64,000 nucleotides of DNA, taken from assembly GCF_000328705.1 (NCBI RefSeq), contig NC_019673.1, positions 1,240,001 to 1,304,000 on the forward strand, in the 5' to 3' direction. Shown in pieces: positions 52,306 through 61,284 of this stretch; positions within the stretch are counted from its first letter, which is position 1, and the number at the start of each line of letters is the position of its first letter. This DNA is from Saccharothrix espanaensis DSM 44229 (lineage in GTDB: Bacteria; Actinomycetota; Actinomycetes; Mycobacteriales; Pseudonocardiaceae). The position numbers were made by a program, and so were the translations under genes. The notes beneath the pieces were generated by a model. The model was not told the DNA's origin. It ran no database searches and worked only from the letters and a program-made list of their open reading frames with translations.

Positions 52306-53676
52306 ATGGCTGAACCTTCGGGGAGGTCCCGGCGGTCGGTCGGGTGGGAGTTCCGCACCTTGCGGTGGTTGGTGCGGCATCCCGGCGCGGTGGTGGGGCC
52401 TGGTGGGCTTGGGGCCTCGGTGGTCGAGTTCGGGCCTTGGGTGGCCGGCGGTGTGGTTGGTGGGTTGGCCACAGGTACGGCTGCTTGGTATCGGGCGCAT
52501 CCGGACACGTTCGACGTGTGGGCGGCTCCGGTGTTGAGGGCTTGGCGGCGGCGCTGGGTTGGGGCGTTCGGCGGGCGTCGGTGGGTGAACCTCATGGGCG
52601 CGTGTGGGCTGACCTCGGTGCATCACCGGACTGGGGAAGTCCTGGTGCCGCGTGTGCTGCGGGTTCGGTCTTGGTCGCCGTCGCTGGATGTGGTTCGGGT
52701 GCGGTTGGTGCCTGGGCAGGCGTTGCGGGCGTTCTCCAAGGTCGTGCCGGAGCTGGCCTCGACGCTCAAGGCTGAGCGGGTCGCGGTTGAGCAGGGACGG
52801 CCTGGTGAGGTCGCGTTGATCGTCCAGTGGCGGGAGCCGTTCACGTCGGTGATTCCTGCTCCGGCCATGCCTGAGCGTTCGGACGCGGTGGATCTGCGGT
52901 CGTTGTGCCTCGGTGAGGACGAGTTGGGTGGGGAGTGGCGTGAGCCGTTGATCGGCACGCATCACCTGACGGCGGGAGCTACCGGGGCGGGCAAGAACTC
53001 GGTCGTGATGGCCAAGCTTCGGGCTGTCGCGCCACTGATCCGGGATGGGGTGGTTCGGCCGTGGGTGTGTGATCCGAAGCGGTTCGAGTTCGTGGCGTTG
53101 CGGCCGATCTTGGATGGGCGGTACGCGGACACGCCGGAGGACTGCGCCGAGTTGATCGGCCGGTTCGTGGACAACATGGAGCGTAAGCAGAAGCGCTTGC
53201 AGCGTAAGGGGAAGCGGTCGGTTCCGGTGTCGGTGGATCATCCGGTGGACTGGCTGATTCTGGACGAAGTGGGCTTCTTGATGGCCTACAACTCCGAGTA
53301 CGCGAGCGAGATCACCAACGCGTGCGCGGTCGTCTCCTCGATGGGGCGGGCGACGAATGACGTGCTTGACGTCTACGTGCAGGAGCCGTCCAAGGACGTG
53401 CTGCCGATCCGGGATCTGATCCCGCATCGGGTGTGCCTGCGGGTGACCTCTGAACGGCACCCGGACATGGTGCTGGGTGATGGTGCCCGGGAGCGCGGGG
53501 CGATTGCCGACGAGATCGGGGCTGACCAGTCCACTGCGGGGATCGGCTTCCGGGTTGATCCGCGTTCTCGTACGCCGCGCCGTGTGCGTGCGGCCTACAC
53601 GACTGATCGGGACATCGCTGAGTTGGTCGAGTTCATCAAAGACGGTCCTGCCTACGGGTTGCGGGCCGTTGCCTGA
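52306..53676 (+). CDS. FtsK/SpoIIIE-type transfer ATPase (TraB/TraSA)
   Basis: 456 residues. An N-terminal hydrophobic part (VVEFGPWVAGGVVGGLATGTAAWY) and a linker precede the FtsK motor. Walker A reads GATGAGKNS, where the last position before Ser is Asn instead of the usual Gly or Ser; Walker B is in DWLILDEVGFL. In AICEs this single protein moves double-stranded plasmid DNA between cells through a hexameric ring. Start ATG 52306 follows AAAGGAGG at five bases. The motif change is worth checking before calling the enzyme active. Confidence 0.92.
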   Translation: MAEPSGRSRRSVGWEFRTLRWLVRHPGAVVGPGGLGASVVEFGPWVAGGVVGGLATGTAAWYRAHPDTFDVWAAPVLRAWRRRWVGAFGGRRWVNLMGACGLTSVHHRTGEVLVPRVLRVRSWSPSLDVVRVRLVPGQALRAFSKVVPELASTLKAERVAVEQGRPGEVALIVQWREPFTSVIPAPAMPERSDAVDLRSLCLGEDELGGEWREPLIGTHHLTAGATGAGKNSVVMAKLRAVAPLIRDGVVRPWVCDPKRFEFVALRPILDGRYADTPEDCAELIGRFVDNMERKQKRLQRKGKRSVPVSVDHPVDWLILDEVGFLMAYNSEYASEITNACAVVSSMGRATNDVLDVYVQEPSKDVLPIRDLIPHRVCLRVTSERHPDMVLGDGARERGAIADEIGADQSTAGIGFRVDPRSRTPRRVRAAYTTDRDIAELVEFIKDGPAYGLRAVA

Positions 53677-53691
53677 GTATGGAGGTTTTCC

Positions 53692-54159
53692 TTGTCTTCC
53701 AACAGTTCGCGGTCGCTTGACCGCATCATCCGGACTCTGCGGTCGCTCATGCGGACGTCGGGGTTGCCTCGGCCTGATCGGGTGGTCATCTCGGCCCGGT
53801 CAGGCTCGGTGCAAGTCGAGTTCAGCGCCGGTACTGCGCCGGATCGGCTCGCGGCGTTGTTGCTGTGGGTCGTGTGCCTGGACGGCGTGACGCTCACGTG
53901 GAACCTGCGGACGGATCGAGTCCTGACCGTGGCTGCCACGGCGCGGAACCGTGCGGGGTTGGAGTTCGGGTTGACGGCCTCGGTGGGCCTGGCGGAACTC
54001 GGCGTGGTGGTGGCGGGGCAGTCCGCGGTGAAGGTGGGGCCGTTCCGGCTGGTGCCATCGGTAGTCGAGCCGGTGACCTTCGAGGAGGTCTCCCGGCTGG
54101 TTCACCTCGGGCGGGCTGTGGCTCGTCGGCAGGGTGTCGGCCACGTCGAGGCGGCGTGA
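53692..54159 (+). CDS. Conserved AICE protein downstream of TraB
   Basis: 155 residues from a TTG at 53692, which GGAGG precedes. SARSGSVQVEFSAGTAPDRLAALLLWVVCLDGVTLTWNLRTDRVLTVAATARNRAGLEFGLTASVGLAELGVVV looks like an alpha/beta fold. I do not know the family. Its end is just before the HTH gene. Confidence 0.6.
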   Translation: MSSNSSRSLDRIIRTLRSLMRTSGLPRPDRVVISARSGSVQVEFSAGTAPDRLAALLLWVVCLDGVTLTWNLRTDRVLTVAATARNRAGLEFGLTASVGLAELGVVVAGQSAVKVGPFRLVPSVVEPVTFEEVSRLVHLGRAVARRQGVGHVEAA

Positions 54160-54160
54160 C

Positions 54161-54391
54161 ATGGCGACGACGGTTGCACTGCGGACCCGCCGATTCCAAG
54201 CGGCGGCACAGCTCGCGGGGTTCAGGTCTGACTACGCGTTGGCCAACGCGATGGAAGTTGAGCGGTCGACCTTGTCTCGGGTTCTCAAGGGCTCGCAGCG
54301 GCCAGGACCGTTGTTCATCGGCGGGGCGTTGAAGGCGCTCGCGCCCTTGCAGTTCGAGGACCTGTTCGAGGTCGTTCCGGTGAGGTTGTGA
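54161..54391 (+). CDS. Small Cro/CI-type helix-turn-helix protein
   Basis: 76 residues. LAGFRSDYALANAMEVERSTLSRVLKGSQRPGPLFIGGALKALA is a full helix-turn-helix. ATG at 54161 is one base after the preceding stop. It sits just before the replication initiator gene and could control its copy number. Confidence 0.8.
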   Translation: MATTVALRTRRFQAAAQLAGFRSDYALANAMEVERSTLSRVLKGSQRPGPLFIGGALKALAPLQFEDLFEVVPVRL

Positions 54392-54403
54392 AAGGGGGCG
54401 CTA

Positions 54404-55744
54404 TTGGTAGTCACGCTGGATGAGCGGATCGCGGATCGGTTGCGGCGCAACGACTATCGCGACTGGCGGGACAAGGTCACGGCTACGGGTGGGTGTGCTC
54501 AGCCCATCCGGTTGAACGGGGCCTGGGAGCTGCGGAGCCTGGACGGGGCGCGCGTCTTGGCGCAGCTCGGCGGGGACGTGATGGTGCCGTGCGGCAACCG
54601 GCGGGCGTCGGTGTGCTCGGCCTGCTCGGACCAGTACGCGGCGGATGCGTTTCACCTGATGCGGGCGGGGCTGTCGGGTGGGAGTAAGGGCGTGCCGGTG
54701 GCGGTTGCCGAGAAACCGCGCGTGTTCGCGACGCTGACCGCCCCGTCGTTCGGCGCGGTCCACAACCGGGCGACGACTGCCGGCGGCAAGGCTCGGCCGT
54801 GTAGCGGGTGCGGGCAGTTTCATCACGAGGACGATCCGCGCATTGGGGCGGCCGTCGATCCGGACCGGTACGACTACGTCGGGGCGGTGTTGTGGCAGGC
54901 GCACGCGGGGAAGCTCTGGCATCGGTTCACGATCGCGGTTCGGCGGGCGCTGGCTCGGTCGGTTGGGCTGACGGTGCGGGACTTCGGCAACCATGCCCGC
55001 GTCTCGTACGCCAAGGTCGCCGAGTACCAGCGGCGGGGCCTCGTCCATTTCCACGCGGTTATGCGCATCGACGGGCCGGAAGGATCTGACGATCCGGCAC
55101 CCGCGTGGGCTACGGCTGAGCTGCTTGACCAGGCGGTTCGTGCCGCTGCGCGTGTGGTCTTGGTCGAGTCGCACCGCCCGGACGGCACGGTGCTTGATCT
55201 CGTGTGGGGTGCACAGGTCGACGTGCGGCCGATCCGCGCGGCCTCGGCGGACCAGGTCGAGGAAGCCGGGGCGGTCAGTGACGCCAAGTTGGCCGCGTAC
55301 GTCGCCAAGTACGCGACCAAGGGGACCGGTGCGCGGGACACGCCGGATCGGTCGATCAGGTCGCAGCTCGACATTGATCACCTGCGGGTGTCCCCGCATC
55401 ACCGACGCATGATCCAGGCCGCGTGGGACCTCGGTGACCTGGGGTTCTACACCGATCTGAACCTGCGGAAGTGGGCTCACATGCTCGGGTTCCGCGGGCA
55501 CTTCCTGACCAAGTCCAAGCACTACAGCACCACGTTCAAGCGCATTCGTGAAGACCGGCGGGCGTACCGGGCCGCTGAGGTGCTGGACCGGCTTGGGCTG
55601 GACGCGGAGTCGGTCCTGGTGGTCAACGACTGGGCGTATGCGGGGTCGGGCTACGCCGATGACGCCGAACGGGAGCTGGCTACGGCGCTTGGCGAGCGGC
55701 TACGCGCCCAACGGCAACGCAACTACACAGAGGAGACAGCATGA
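54404..55744 (+). CDS. Replication initiator, RepSA-type HUH protein
   Basis: 446 residues. The HUH motif is in RRGLVHFHAVMRI (HFH), and the Tyr-containing motif in KLAAYVAKYATKG, as in rolling-circle initiators of pSAM2 and pIJ101-related elements. N-terminal CSGCGQFHHEDDPR and CSACSDQYAADAF have Cys/His pairs of the usual zinc-finger type. A TTG start at 54404 after GGGGG is likely. It nicks a double-strand origin, possibly within or close to the gene; I could not locate the nick site. Confidence 0.88.
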   Translation: MVVTLDERIADRLRRNDYRDWRDKVTATGGCAQPIRLNGAWELRSLDGARVLAQLGGDVMVPCGNRRASVCSACSDQYAADAFHLMRAGLSGGSKGVPVAVAEKPRVFATLTAPSFGAVHNRATTAGGKARPCSGCGQFHHEDDPRIGAAVDPDRYDYVGAVLWQAHAGKLWHRFTIAVRRALARSVGLTVRDFGNHARVSYAKVAEYQRRGLVHFHAVMRIDGPEGSDDPAPAWATAELLDQAVRAAARVVLVESHRPDGTVLDLVWGAQVDVRPIRAASADQVEEAGAVSDAKLAAYVAKYATKGTGARDTPDRSIRSQLDIDHLRVSPHHRRMIQAAWDLGDLGFYTDLNLRKWAHMLGFRGHFLTKSKHYSTTFKRIREDRRAYRAAEVLDRLGLDAESVLVVNDWAYAGSGYADDAERELATALGERLRAQRQRNYTEETA

Positions 55745-55932
55745 CTGAACACCTTGAGCCCTTGTGGACGGTCACGGACGTGGCGTCGTTCCTCGGTGTC
55801 CCCGTCCACACGCTCTACGGATGGCGCACCAAGAGGTACGGGCCACCAGCTCGGCGGGTCGGGAAGCACCTGCGGTACCTGCCGGCGGAGGTTCGGGCGT
55901 GGGTTGAGCGGCAGAACCCGGAGGTGGCGTGA
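55741..55932 (+). CDS. xis: Excisionase (Xis)
   Basis: 63 residues. LWTVTDVASFLGVPVHTLYGWRTKRYGPPARRVGKHLRYLPAEVRAWVERQ is a MerR/HTH_17-type winged helix typical of AICE Xis. The ATG overlaps the stop of the replication gene (ATGA) and its own stop overlaps the integrase start. It directs the integrase to excision at the att sites. Confidence 0.88.
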   Translation: MTEHLEPLWTVTDVASFLGVPVHTLYGWRTKRYGPPARRVGKHLRYLPAEVRAWVERQNPEVA

Positions 55933-57140
55933 TGGGTCGTCCACCTATGCCGATCGGCACCTACGGGAAGATCCGGTGCTACCAGACGTCCACCGGGTGG
56001 CGGGCGACTACGTACTTCCGCGACTACGACGGCAAGACTCGGCCGGTCGAGCGGCTGGGCAAGACCAAGGCGGCTGCGGAGCGGAACCTCAAGAAGGCGC
56101 TGACGGAGCGGGCCGGGCCGTCCGGTGGGGCGCTCAACGCTGACAGTCGGGTGAAGCAGGCAGCCGAACTGTGGTTCACGGCGTTTCAGGCGGCTGCCGA
56201 CTCGGGGACGCGCTCACCGGGCAGTGCAGAGACGTACCGGGGGATCTTGGATCGTCACGTGCTGCCGGGGCTGGGGGAGTTGTTGCTGCGGGAGGCGACG
56301 GTTTCGCGCATCGATACCTTCCTGGGCTCGGTGAGGGACCTGGTTGGCGTCTCGACCGCCAAGACGGCTCGATCCGTCGTCTCCGGGGTGCTCGGCCTGG
56401 CGGTGCGTCACGGAGCGCTCGACGCGAATCCGACTCGGGAGACGTCACGTCTGGAAGGCGGCCGGAAGAAGGGGCCTCGGGCGCTCACGTTGGAGGAGCG
56501 GACGCGGTGGCTCGCGTTGATGGACTCCGACGAGAGAGCGGTTCGGAAGGACGTACCCGACCTGTCGCGGTTCATGATGGCGACCGGTGTTCGGATCGGG
56601 GAAGCGCTGGCCGTCTATTGGGATGACGTCGACCTTGAGGCCGGGACGGTCGCCGTGGACTTCACGGTCATCCGGGTCAAGGCCGCTGGGTTGGTTCGGA
56701 AGTCGACCAAGACCGAAGCGGGGGAGCGGACGTTGCCGCTGCCGTCGTGGGCGGTGAAGGTGTTGGCTCGGCGGCGGGCGGCTACCGACTACCCGGAAGG
56801 GCCGGTGTTCCCCGACGCGCTGGGTGGGCTGCGGGACCCGTCCAACACCCGGCGGGACCTTCGGGACGCTCGGGGCAGCGACGAGTTCGTCTGGGTGACC
56901 TCGCACGTGTTCCGGAAGACGGCGGCCACGATCCTGGACGAGGCCAACCTGACGGCCCGGCTGATCGCGGACCAGCTCGGGCACTCCCGGCCGTCGATGA
57001 CGCAGGACGTGTACCTCGGTCGGAAGGCCGTTGATAGGCGCACGGCAGAGGCGTTGGAATGCGCATTCGGCGTGCCGGAGAACGGCGACGAGGAGGCGCA
57101 GGAATCGACTTCGGATGGTGAGTCGTCGCCTGCGGCGTGA
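55932..57140 (+). CDS. int: Tyrosine site-specific integrase
   Basis: 402 residues. An AP2/SAM-like N-terminal domain precedes the catalytic domain. Catalytic residues are Arg in GVRIGEALAVYWDDVDL, Lys in STKTEAGERTLPL, HxxR in SHVFRKTA, His in DQLGHSRPS and the nucleophile Tyr in DVYLGR, all present. It recombines attP with attB in the 3' end of tRNA-Lys, 60 bases to the right. GTG 55929 or ATG 55932 could be the start; both overlap xis. Confidence 0.93.
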   Translation: MGRPPMPIGTYGKIRCYQTSTGWRATTYFRDYDGKTRPVERLGKTKAAAERNLKKALTERAGPSGGALNADSRVKQAAELWFTAFQAAADSGTRSPGSAETYRGILDRHVLPGLGELLLREATVSRIDTFLGSVRDLVGVSTAKTARSVVSGVLGLAVRHGALDANPTRETSRLEGGRKKGPRALTLEERTRWLALMDSDERAVRKDVPDLSRFMMATGVRIGEALAVYWDDVDLEAGTVAVDFTVIRVKAAGLVRKSTKTEAGERTLPLPSWAVKVLARRRAATDYPEGPVFPDALGGLRDPSNTRRDLRDARGSDEFVWVTSHVFRKTAATILDEANLTARLIADQLGHSRPSMTQDVYLGRKAVDRRTAEALECAFGVPENGDEEAQESTSDGESSPAA

Positions 57141-57199
57141 CCCGCTGGGGTTAGGGAGTCAGCCCGTAAACCATGGGTAAGTCATGGGGGCGATCTTGC

Positions 57200-57309
<110 letters not shown>

Positions 57310-57535
57310 TTGTCGGGCTTCGTGGTGCTCCGTCCGACGTGAAGAACATTAGCACAGCGTCCTACGCGGCTCCCAATCGCCTGGTCAGGACGGGTGTGCG
57401 CCGTGTCCGGGCGGGAACTTCGCGTGGGTAACGATCCAGCATCTCGGGCAACGTCGTCAACCCTCCAGGCGTCACCTTGTCAGGGGACACCAAAGCTGGG
57501 AATCGGTGTCCTGGGGAGTGAATCGGAGGCTTGGC

Positions 57536-58747
57536 ATGACGGTCGGCCGGGGGGCGCGGAGAGCGCTGGGGGCTGTCGCGGTCGGTGTGGTCGCGGTGGT
57601 GGTCGCGGCTTGTTCTTCCGGGGGTGGTGGGACTGCCTCGGGGGACAGCGGCGGGGTTGGCGGTGGGGGGACGACATCTTCGTCGACACCTCCGCCGAAG
57701 CCGGTTTCGTTGAGCACGGGGCCTCTCGACAAGGCCGTCGACGTGGCTCCCGGGGCGCCGGTCGTGGCCACGGCCACCGACGGGAAGATCACCGAGGTCG
57801 CGTTGACCAACCCGGAGGGCAAGGCGGTCGCGGGCCAGGTCTCCTCCGACGGCACGCAGTGGGCGAGCACCGAGGTGCTCGGGTACTCCAAGGCCTACAC
57901 CTTCGCGGTCACGGCGCAGGGGGCCGACGGGAAGCCGGTCACCAAGACCTCGACCTTCACCACCGTCAAGCCCCGGACGTTGACCTACCTCTCGGTCAAC
58001 CCGATGGACGGCACGACGGTGGGCATCGGGCAGCCGCTCGCGTTCTACTTCGACGAGCCGATCGCGGACAAGGCCGCCGCCGAGGCGATGATCTCCATCA
58101 CCACCGAGCCCAAGGTGGACGGCGCGTTCTACTGGTTCGACGAGAAGCAGGTGCACTGGCGTCCGCAGAACTACTGGGCGGCCGGCACCAAGATCTCCAT
58201 CAACGCCAAGATCTACGGCAAGCACCTCGGCAACGGCGTGTACGGCGAGGAAGACCGCGTCATCAGCACCGCGATCGGTGACGCCGTCGTGCACGAGGCC
58301 GACGGCGGCACGCACCAGGTCGTCACCAAGATCAACGGCCAGGTCGCCCGCACCATGCCGACCTCGATGGGCAACGCGGCGAACCCGACCCCCACCGGCA
58401 CGTACGTGCTGACGGAGAAGCACGACCACATGGTCATGGACTCCCGCACGTACGGCCTCGCGCTCGACGCCGGCGGTTACGTCACCCCGGTCGACTGGGC
58501 GACCCGCATGTCCAACAGCGGCATCTTCTTCCACAGCGCCCCGTGGTCGGTCGGCGACCAGGGCAACCGGAACGTCAGCCACGGCTGCCTGAACCTCTCG
58601 CCGGAGAACGCGAAGTGGGTCTTCGACCTCTCCAAGCCCGGCGACGTCGTGGTGGTCGCCAACTCCGGGGGTCCGCCGCTGGAGGCGTGGGACGGCTTCG
58701 GCGACTGGCAGATCCCGTGGGACCAGTGGGCCAAGGGCAACCGCTGA
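57536..58747 (+). CDS. L,D-transpeptidase lipoprotein (Ig-like plus YkuD domains)
   Basis: 403 residues. A signal peptide ends in the lipobox VAAC, and a Gly/Ser/Thr-rich linker follows (about 26-52). Two Ig-like domains are then followed by the YkuD catalytic domain with FFHSAPWSVGDQGNRNVSHGCLNL, where Cys351 is the nucleophile. Enzymes of this layout (LdtMt2) make 3-3 cross-links in peptidoglycan. ATG 57536 is preceded by GGAGG at seven bases. First chromosomal gene after the element. Confidence 0.93.
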   Translation: MTVGRGARRALGAVAVGVVAVVVAACSSGGGGTASGDSGGVGGGGTTSSSTPPPKPVSLSTGPLDKAVDVAPGAPVVATATDGKITEVALTNPEGKAVAGQVSSDGTQWASTEVLGYSKAYTFAVTAQGADGKPVTKTSTFTTVKPRTLTYLSVNPMDGTTVGIGQPLAFYFDEPIADKAAAEAMISITTEPKVDGAFYWFDEKQVHWRPQNYWAAGTKISINAKIYGKHLGNGVYGEEDRVISTAIGDAVVHEADGGTHQVVTKINGQVARTMPTSMGNAANPTPTGTYVLTEKHDHMVMDSRTYGLALDAGGYVTPVDWATRMSNSGIFFHSAPWSVGDQGNRNVSHGCLNLSPENAKWVFDLSKPGDVVVVANSGGPPLEAWDGFGDWQIPWDQWAKGNR

Positions 58748-58753
58748 GCCCGA

Positions 58754-60382
58754 CTAGAGATCCGCGACGCGACCCGCTGCCACTTCCAGGCGGCGGGTCG
58801 TTCTCACGTGGTCGAGCATCCGGCGGTCGTGGGTGACCAGGAGCAGCGTGCCGGGGTAGGTCTCCAGGGCCGCTTCGAGCTGCTCGATCGCGGCCAGGTC
58901 CAGGTGGTTGGTCGGCTCGTCGAGCACCAGCAGGTTGACGCCCTTGGCCTGGAGCAGGGCCAGCGCGGCGCGGGTGCGCTCACCGGGGGACAGCGACGCG
59001 GCGGTCCGCAGCACGTGCGCGGCTTTGAGCCCGAACTTGGCCAGCAGCGTCCGCACGTCGGCCGGCACCAGCTCGGGCACCGCGTCCTGGAACGCGTCCA
59101 CCAGCGGCTGCTCGCCCAGGAACAGGCCGCGGGCCTGGTCGATCTCGCCGACGACGACGCCCGGACCCAGCGACGCCGTGCCCGAGGTCAGCTCGACGCG
59201 GCCCAGGAGGGCGGCCAGGAGGGTGGACTTGCCCGCCCCGTTCGCGCCGGTGATGGCGATCCGGTCGGCCCAGTCGACCTGGAGGTCCACCGGGCCGAGG
59301 GTGAACTCCCCGTGCGTCACGACCGCGGCGCGCAGGACCGCCACCACCGCGCCGGCCCGGGGCGCGGCGGCGATCTCCATCCGCAGGTCCCATTCCTTGC
59401 GCGGTTCCTCGACCACGTCGAGGCGTTCGATGAGGCGTTCCGTCTGGCGCGCTTTCGACGCTTGTTTCTCGGTCGCCTCGCTGCGGAACTTGCGTCCCGC
59501 CTTGTCGTTGTCGCCCGCTTTGCGCCGGGCGTTCTTGACGCCCTTCTCCATCCACGCCCGTTGGGAGCGGGCGCGTTCTTCGAGCGACGACCGGGTGTTC
59601 GCGTACTCGTCGTAGTCCTCGCGGGCGTGCCGACGCGCGATTTCCCGTTCTTCGAGGTAGGACTCGTAACCGCCGCCGTACGCCCGCACCTGCTGCTGGG
59701 CGAGGTCCAGTTCCACCACCCGGGTGACCGTCCGGGCCAGGAACTCGCGGTCGTGCGACACCAGCACGGTCCCGGCGCGCAGGCCGGTGACGAACGCCTC
59801 CAGCCGGGCCAGGCCGTCCAGGTCGAGGTCGTTGGTCGGCTCGTCGAGCAGGAACACGTCGTACCGGCTCAGCAGCAGCGACGCCATGCCGGCGCGGGCC
59901 GCCTGGCCGCCGGACAGCGACGTCATGGGCTGGTCGAGGCTGACGTCCAGGCCGAGGTCGGCGGCGCTCTCCGCGGCGCGTTCGGGCAGGTCGGCACCGC
60001 CGAGCGCGAGCCAGCGCTCCAACGCCTCGGAGTACCCGTCGTCCACGCCCTCGGCCAGCAGGTCGGTGGCCCGGTCGAGCTCGGCCTGGGCCGCGGCGAC
60101 GCCGGTGCGCCGGGCCAGGAAGTCCCGCACGGTCTCGCCGGGCCGGCGCTCGGGCTCCTGCGGCAGGTGCCCCACGGTCGCACTGACGGGGGAGAGCCGG
60201 ATCACACCGCTCTCCGGCGGGACGAGGCCCGCGAGGGTGCGCAGGAGGGTGGACTTGCCCGCGCCGTTCACGCCGACCAGCCCGACGACGTCGCCCGGGG
60301 CGACGACCAGGTCCAGGCCGGAGAACAGCACGCGGTCCCCGTGCCCGGCCGCCAGGTCTTTCGCGACGAGTGTGGCGCTCAT
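58754..60382 (-). CDS. ABC-F family ATP-binding protein (ribosome-protection type)
   Basis: 542 residues with two ABC domains. The first Walker A is GVNGAGKST at residues 37-45 and the second is GANGAGKST. Signature motifs are LSGGQAAR and LSPGERTR, with the ABC-F linker of charged helices (SLEERARSQRAWMEKGVKNARRKAGDNDKAGRKFR) between. There is no membrane domain: such proteins act on the ribosome, either in translation control or antibiotic resistance. The second signature LSPGE deviates from LSGGE. Start ATG 60382; an in-frame ATG at 60406 is an alternative. The gene lies directly behind the tRNA-His terminator. Confidence 0.92.
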   Translation of the reverse strand: MSATLVAKDLAAGHGDRVLFSGLDLVVAPGDVVGLVGVNGAGKSTLLRTLAGLVPPESGVIRLSPVSATVGHLPQEPERRPGETVRDFLARRTGVAAAQAELDRATDLLAEGVDDGYSEALERWLALGGADLPERAAESAADLGLDVSLDQPMTSLSGGQAARAGMASLLLSRYDVFLLDEPTNDLDLDGLARLEAFVTGLRAGTVLVSHDREFLARTVTRVVELDLAQQQVRAYGGGYESYLEEREIARRHAREDYDEYANTRSSLEERARSQRAWMEKGVKNARRKAGDNDKAGRKFRSEATEKQASKARQTERLIERLDVVEEPRKEWDLRMEIAAAPRAGAVVAVLRAAVVTHGEFTLGPVDLQVDWADRIAITGANGAGKSTLLAALLGRVELTSGTASLGPGVVVGEIDQARGLFLGEQPLVDAFQDAVPELVPADVRTLLAKFGLKAAHVLRTAASLSPGERTRAALALLQAKGVNLLVLDEPTNHLDLAAIEQLEAALETYPGTLLLVTHDRRMLDHVRTTRRLEVAAGRVADL

Positions 60383-60410
60383 GTGGCGGAAACTCCCCGT
60401 GGACATCGGA

Positions 60411-60446
60411 AAAACGCCCCCTGACCGGCGTGGCCAGGGGGCGTTT
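60411..60446 (-). terminator. Rho-independent terminator of tRNA-His, ahead of the ABC-F gene
   Basis: Minus strand AAACGCCCCCTG...CAGGGGGCGTTTTT: 10-11 paired bases around a loop, then TTTT. It ends tRNA-His transcription. It lies only 28 bases before the ABC-F start, so an attenuation role for that gene is possible. Confidence 0.8.
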
Positions 60447-60453
60447 CGCTTGG

Positions 60454-60527
60454 GGTGAGTGACGGGACTTGAACCCGCGACACCTGGGATCACAACCCAG
60501 TGCTCTGCCAGCTGAGCTACACCCACC
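60454..60527 (-). tRNA. tRNA-His (anticodon GUG)
   Basis: Minus-strand gene of 74 bases including the extra G-1. Acceptor GTGGGTG/CACTCAC, anticodon arm CTGGG-TTGTGAT-CCCAG (anticodon GTG), T arm CGGG-TTCAAGT-CCCG, discriminator C73. The G-1:C73 pair is the His identity element. No CCA is encoded. Confidence 0.96.
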
Positions 60528-60589
60528 AAGACCGGTCGACCCGGCGGAACGAAGCATACAGTGCCAGACCGCCGGTGCCGAAATCGACC

Positions 60590-61198
60590 CTATTCTTCCC
60601 GGTCGGCGGCCAGCAGCGCGCTCGCCACGGCCTGCGCCTGCTCGGTCGACGGTCCGGGCTGCGCCACGAACGCGGTGCGCCGGTAGTAGGCCAGCTCCCG
60701 GATGGACTCCCGGATGTCGGCCAGCGCCCGGTGCGCCAGGCCCTTCTCCGGCTGCGCGTAGTAGATCCTCGGGTACCAGCGCCGGCACAGCTCCTTGATC
60801 GACGACACGTCGACCATCCGGTAGTGCAGGTGGGCGTCGAGCACCGGCATGTCGCGGGCGATGAACCCCCGGTCGGTGGCGATCGAGTTGCCCGCGAGCG
60901 GCGCGGTGCGCGGGTCCGGGACCCACTGCTTGATGTACGCGAGGACCTGTTCCTCGGCTTCGGCGAGCGTCACGGTGGAGCGCCGCACCTCTTCGGTCAG
61001 CCCGGACTTGGCGTGCATCGCCGTGACGATCTCCGGCATCGAGTCGAGCGCTGGGTCGTCGGCGTGGATCACCACGTCGACACCCTCTCCGAGCACGGTC
61101 AACTCCGCGTCGGTCACCAGCGCCGCGATCTCGATCAGAGCGTCTTTGCCCAAGTCGAGCCCGGTCATCTCGCAGTCGATCCACACCAAGCGATCCAT
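60590..61198 (-). CDS. orn: Oligoribonuclease
   Basis: 202 residues, DEDDh 3'-5' exonuclease. [15 protein letters not shown] has the first catalytic Asp8 and Glu10; [14 protein letters not shown] and [10 protein letters not shown] have the other acidic residues and the general-base His. It degrades two- to five-base RNA and pGpG in the cytoplasm. Start ATG 61198 is the family N-terminus. Just upstream of tRNA-His on the same strand. Confidence 0.95.
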   Translation of the reverse strand: MDRLVWIDCEMTGLDLGKDALIEIAALVTDAELTVLGEGVDVVIHADDPALDSMPEIVTAMHAKSGLTEEVRRSTVTLAEAEEQVLAYIKQWVPDPRTAPLAGNSIATDRGFIARDMPVLDAHLHYRMVDVSSIKELCRRWYPRIYYAQPEKGLAHRALADIRESIRELAYYRRTAFVAQPGPSTEQAQAVASALLAADREE

Positions 61199-61284
61199 CA
61201 CCCGCGCGAGCCTAGTCGTCGGGTCGGCGGACACCGCCGGCGCTTCGAGTGGCGGGTCCTTCCAATCTCATTACGCTCTGCGCA

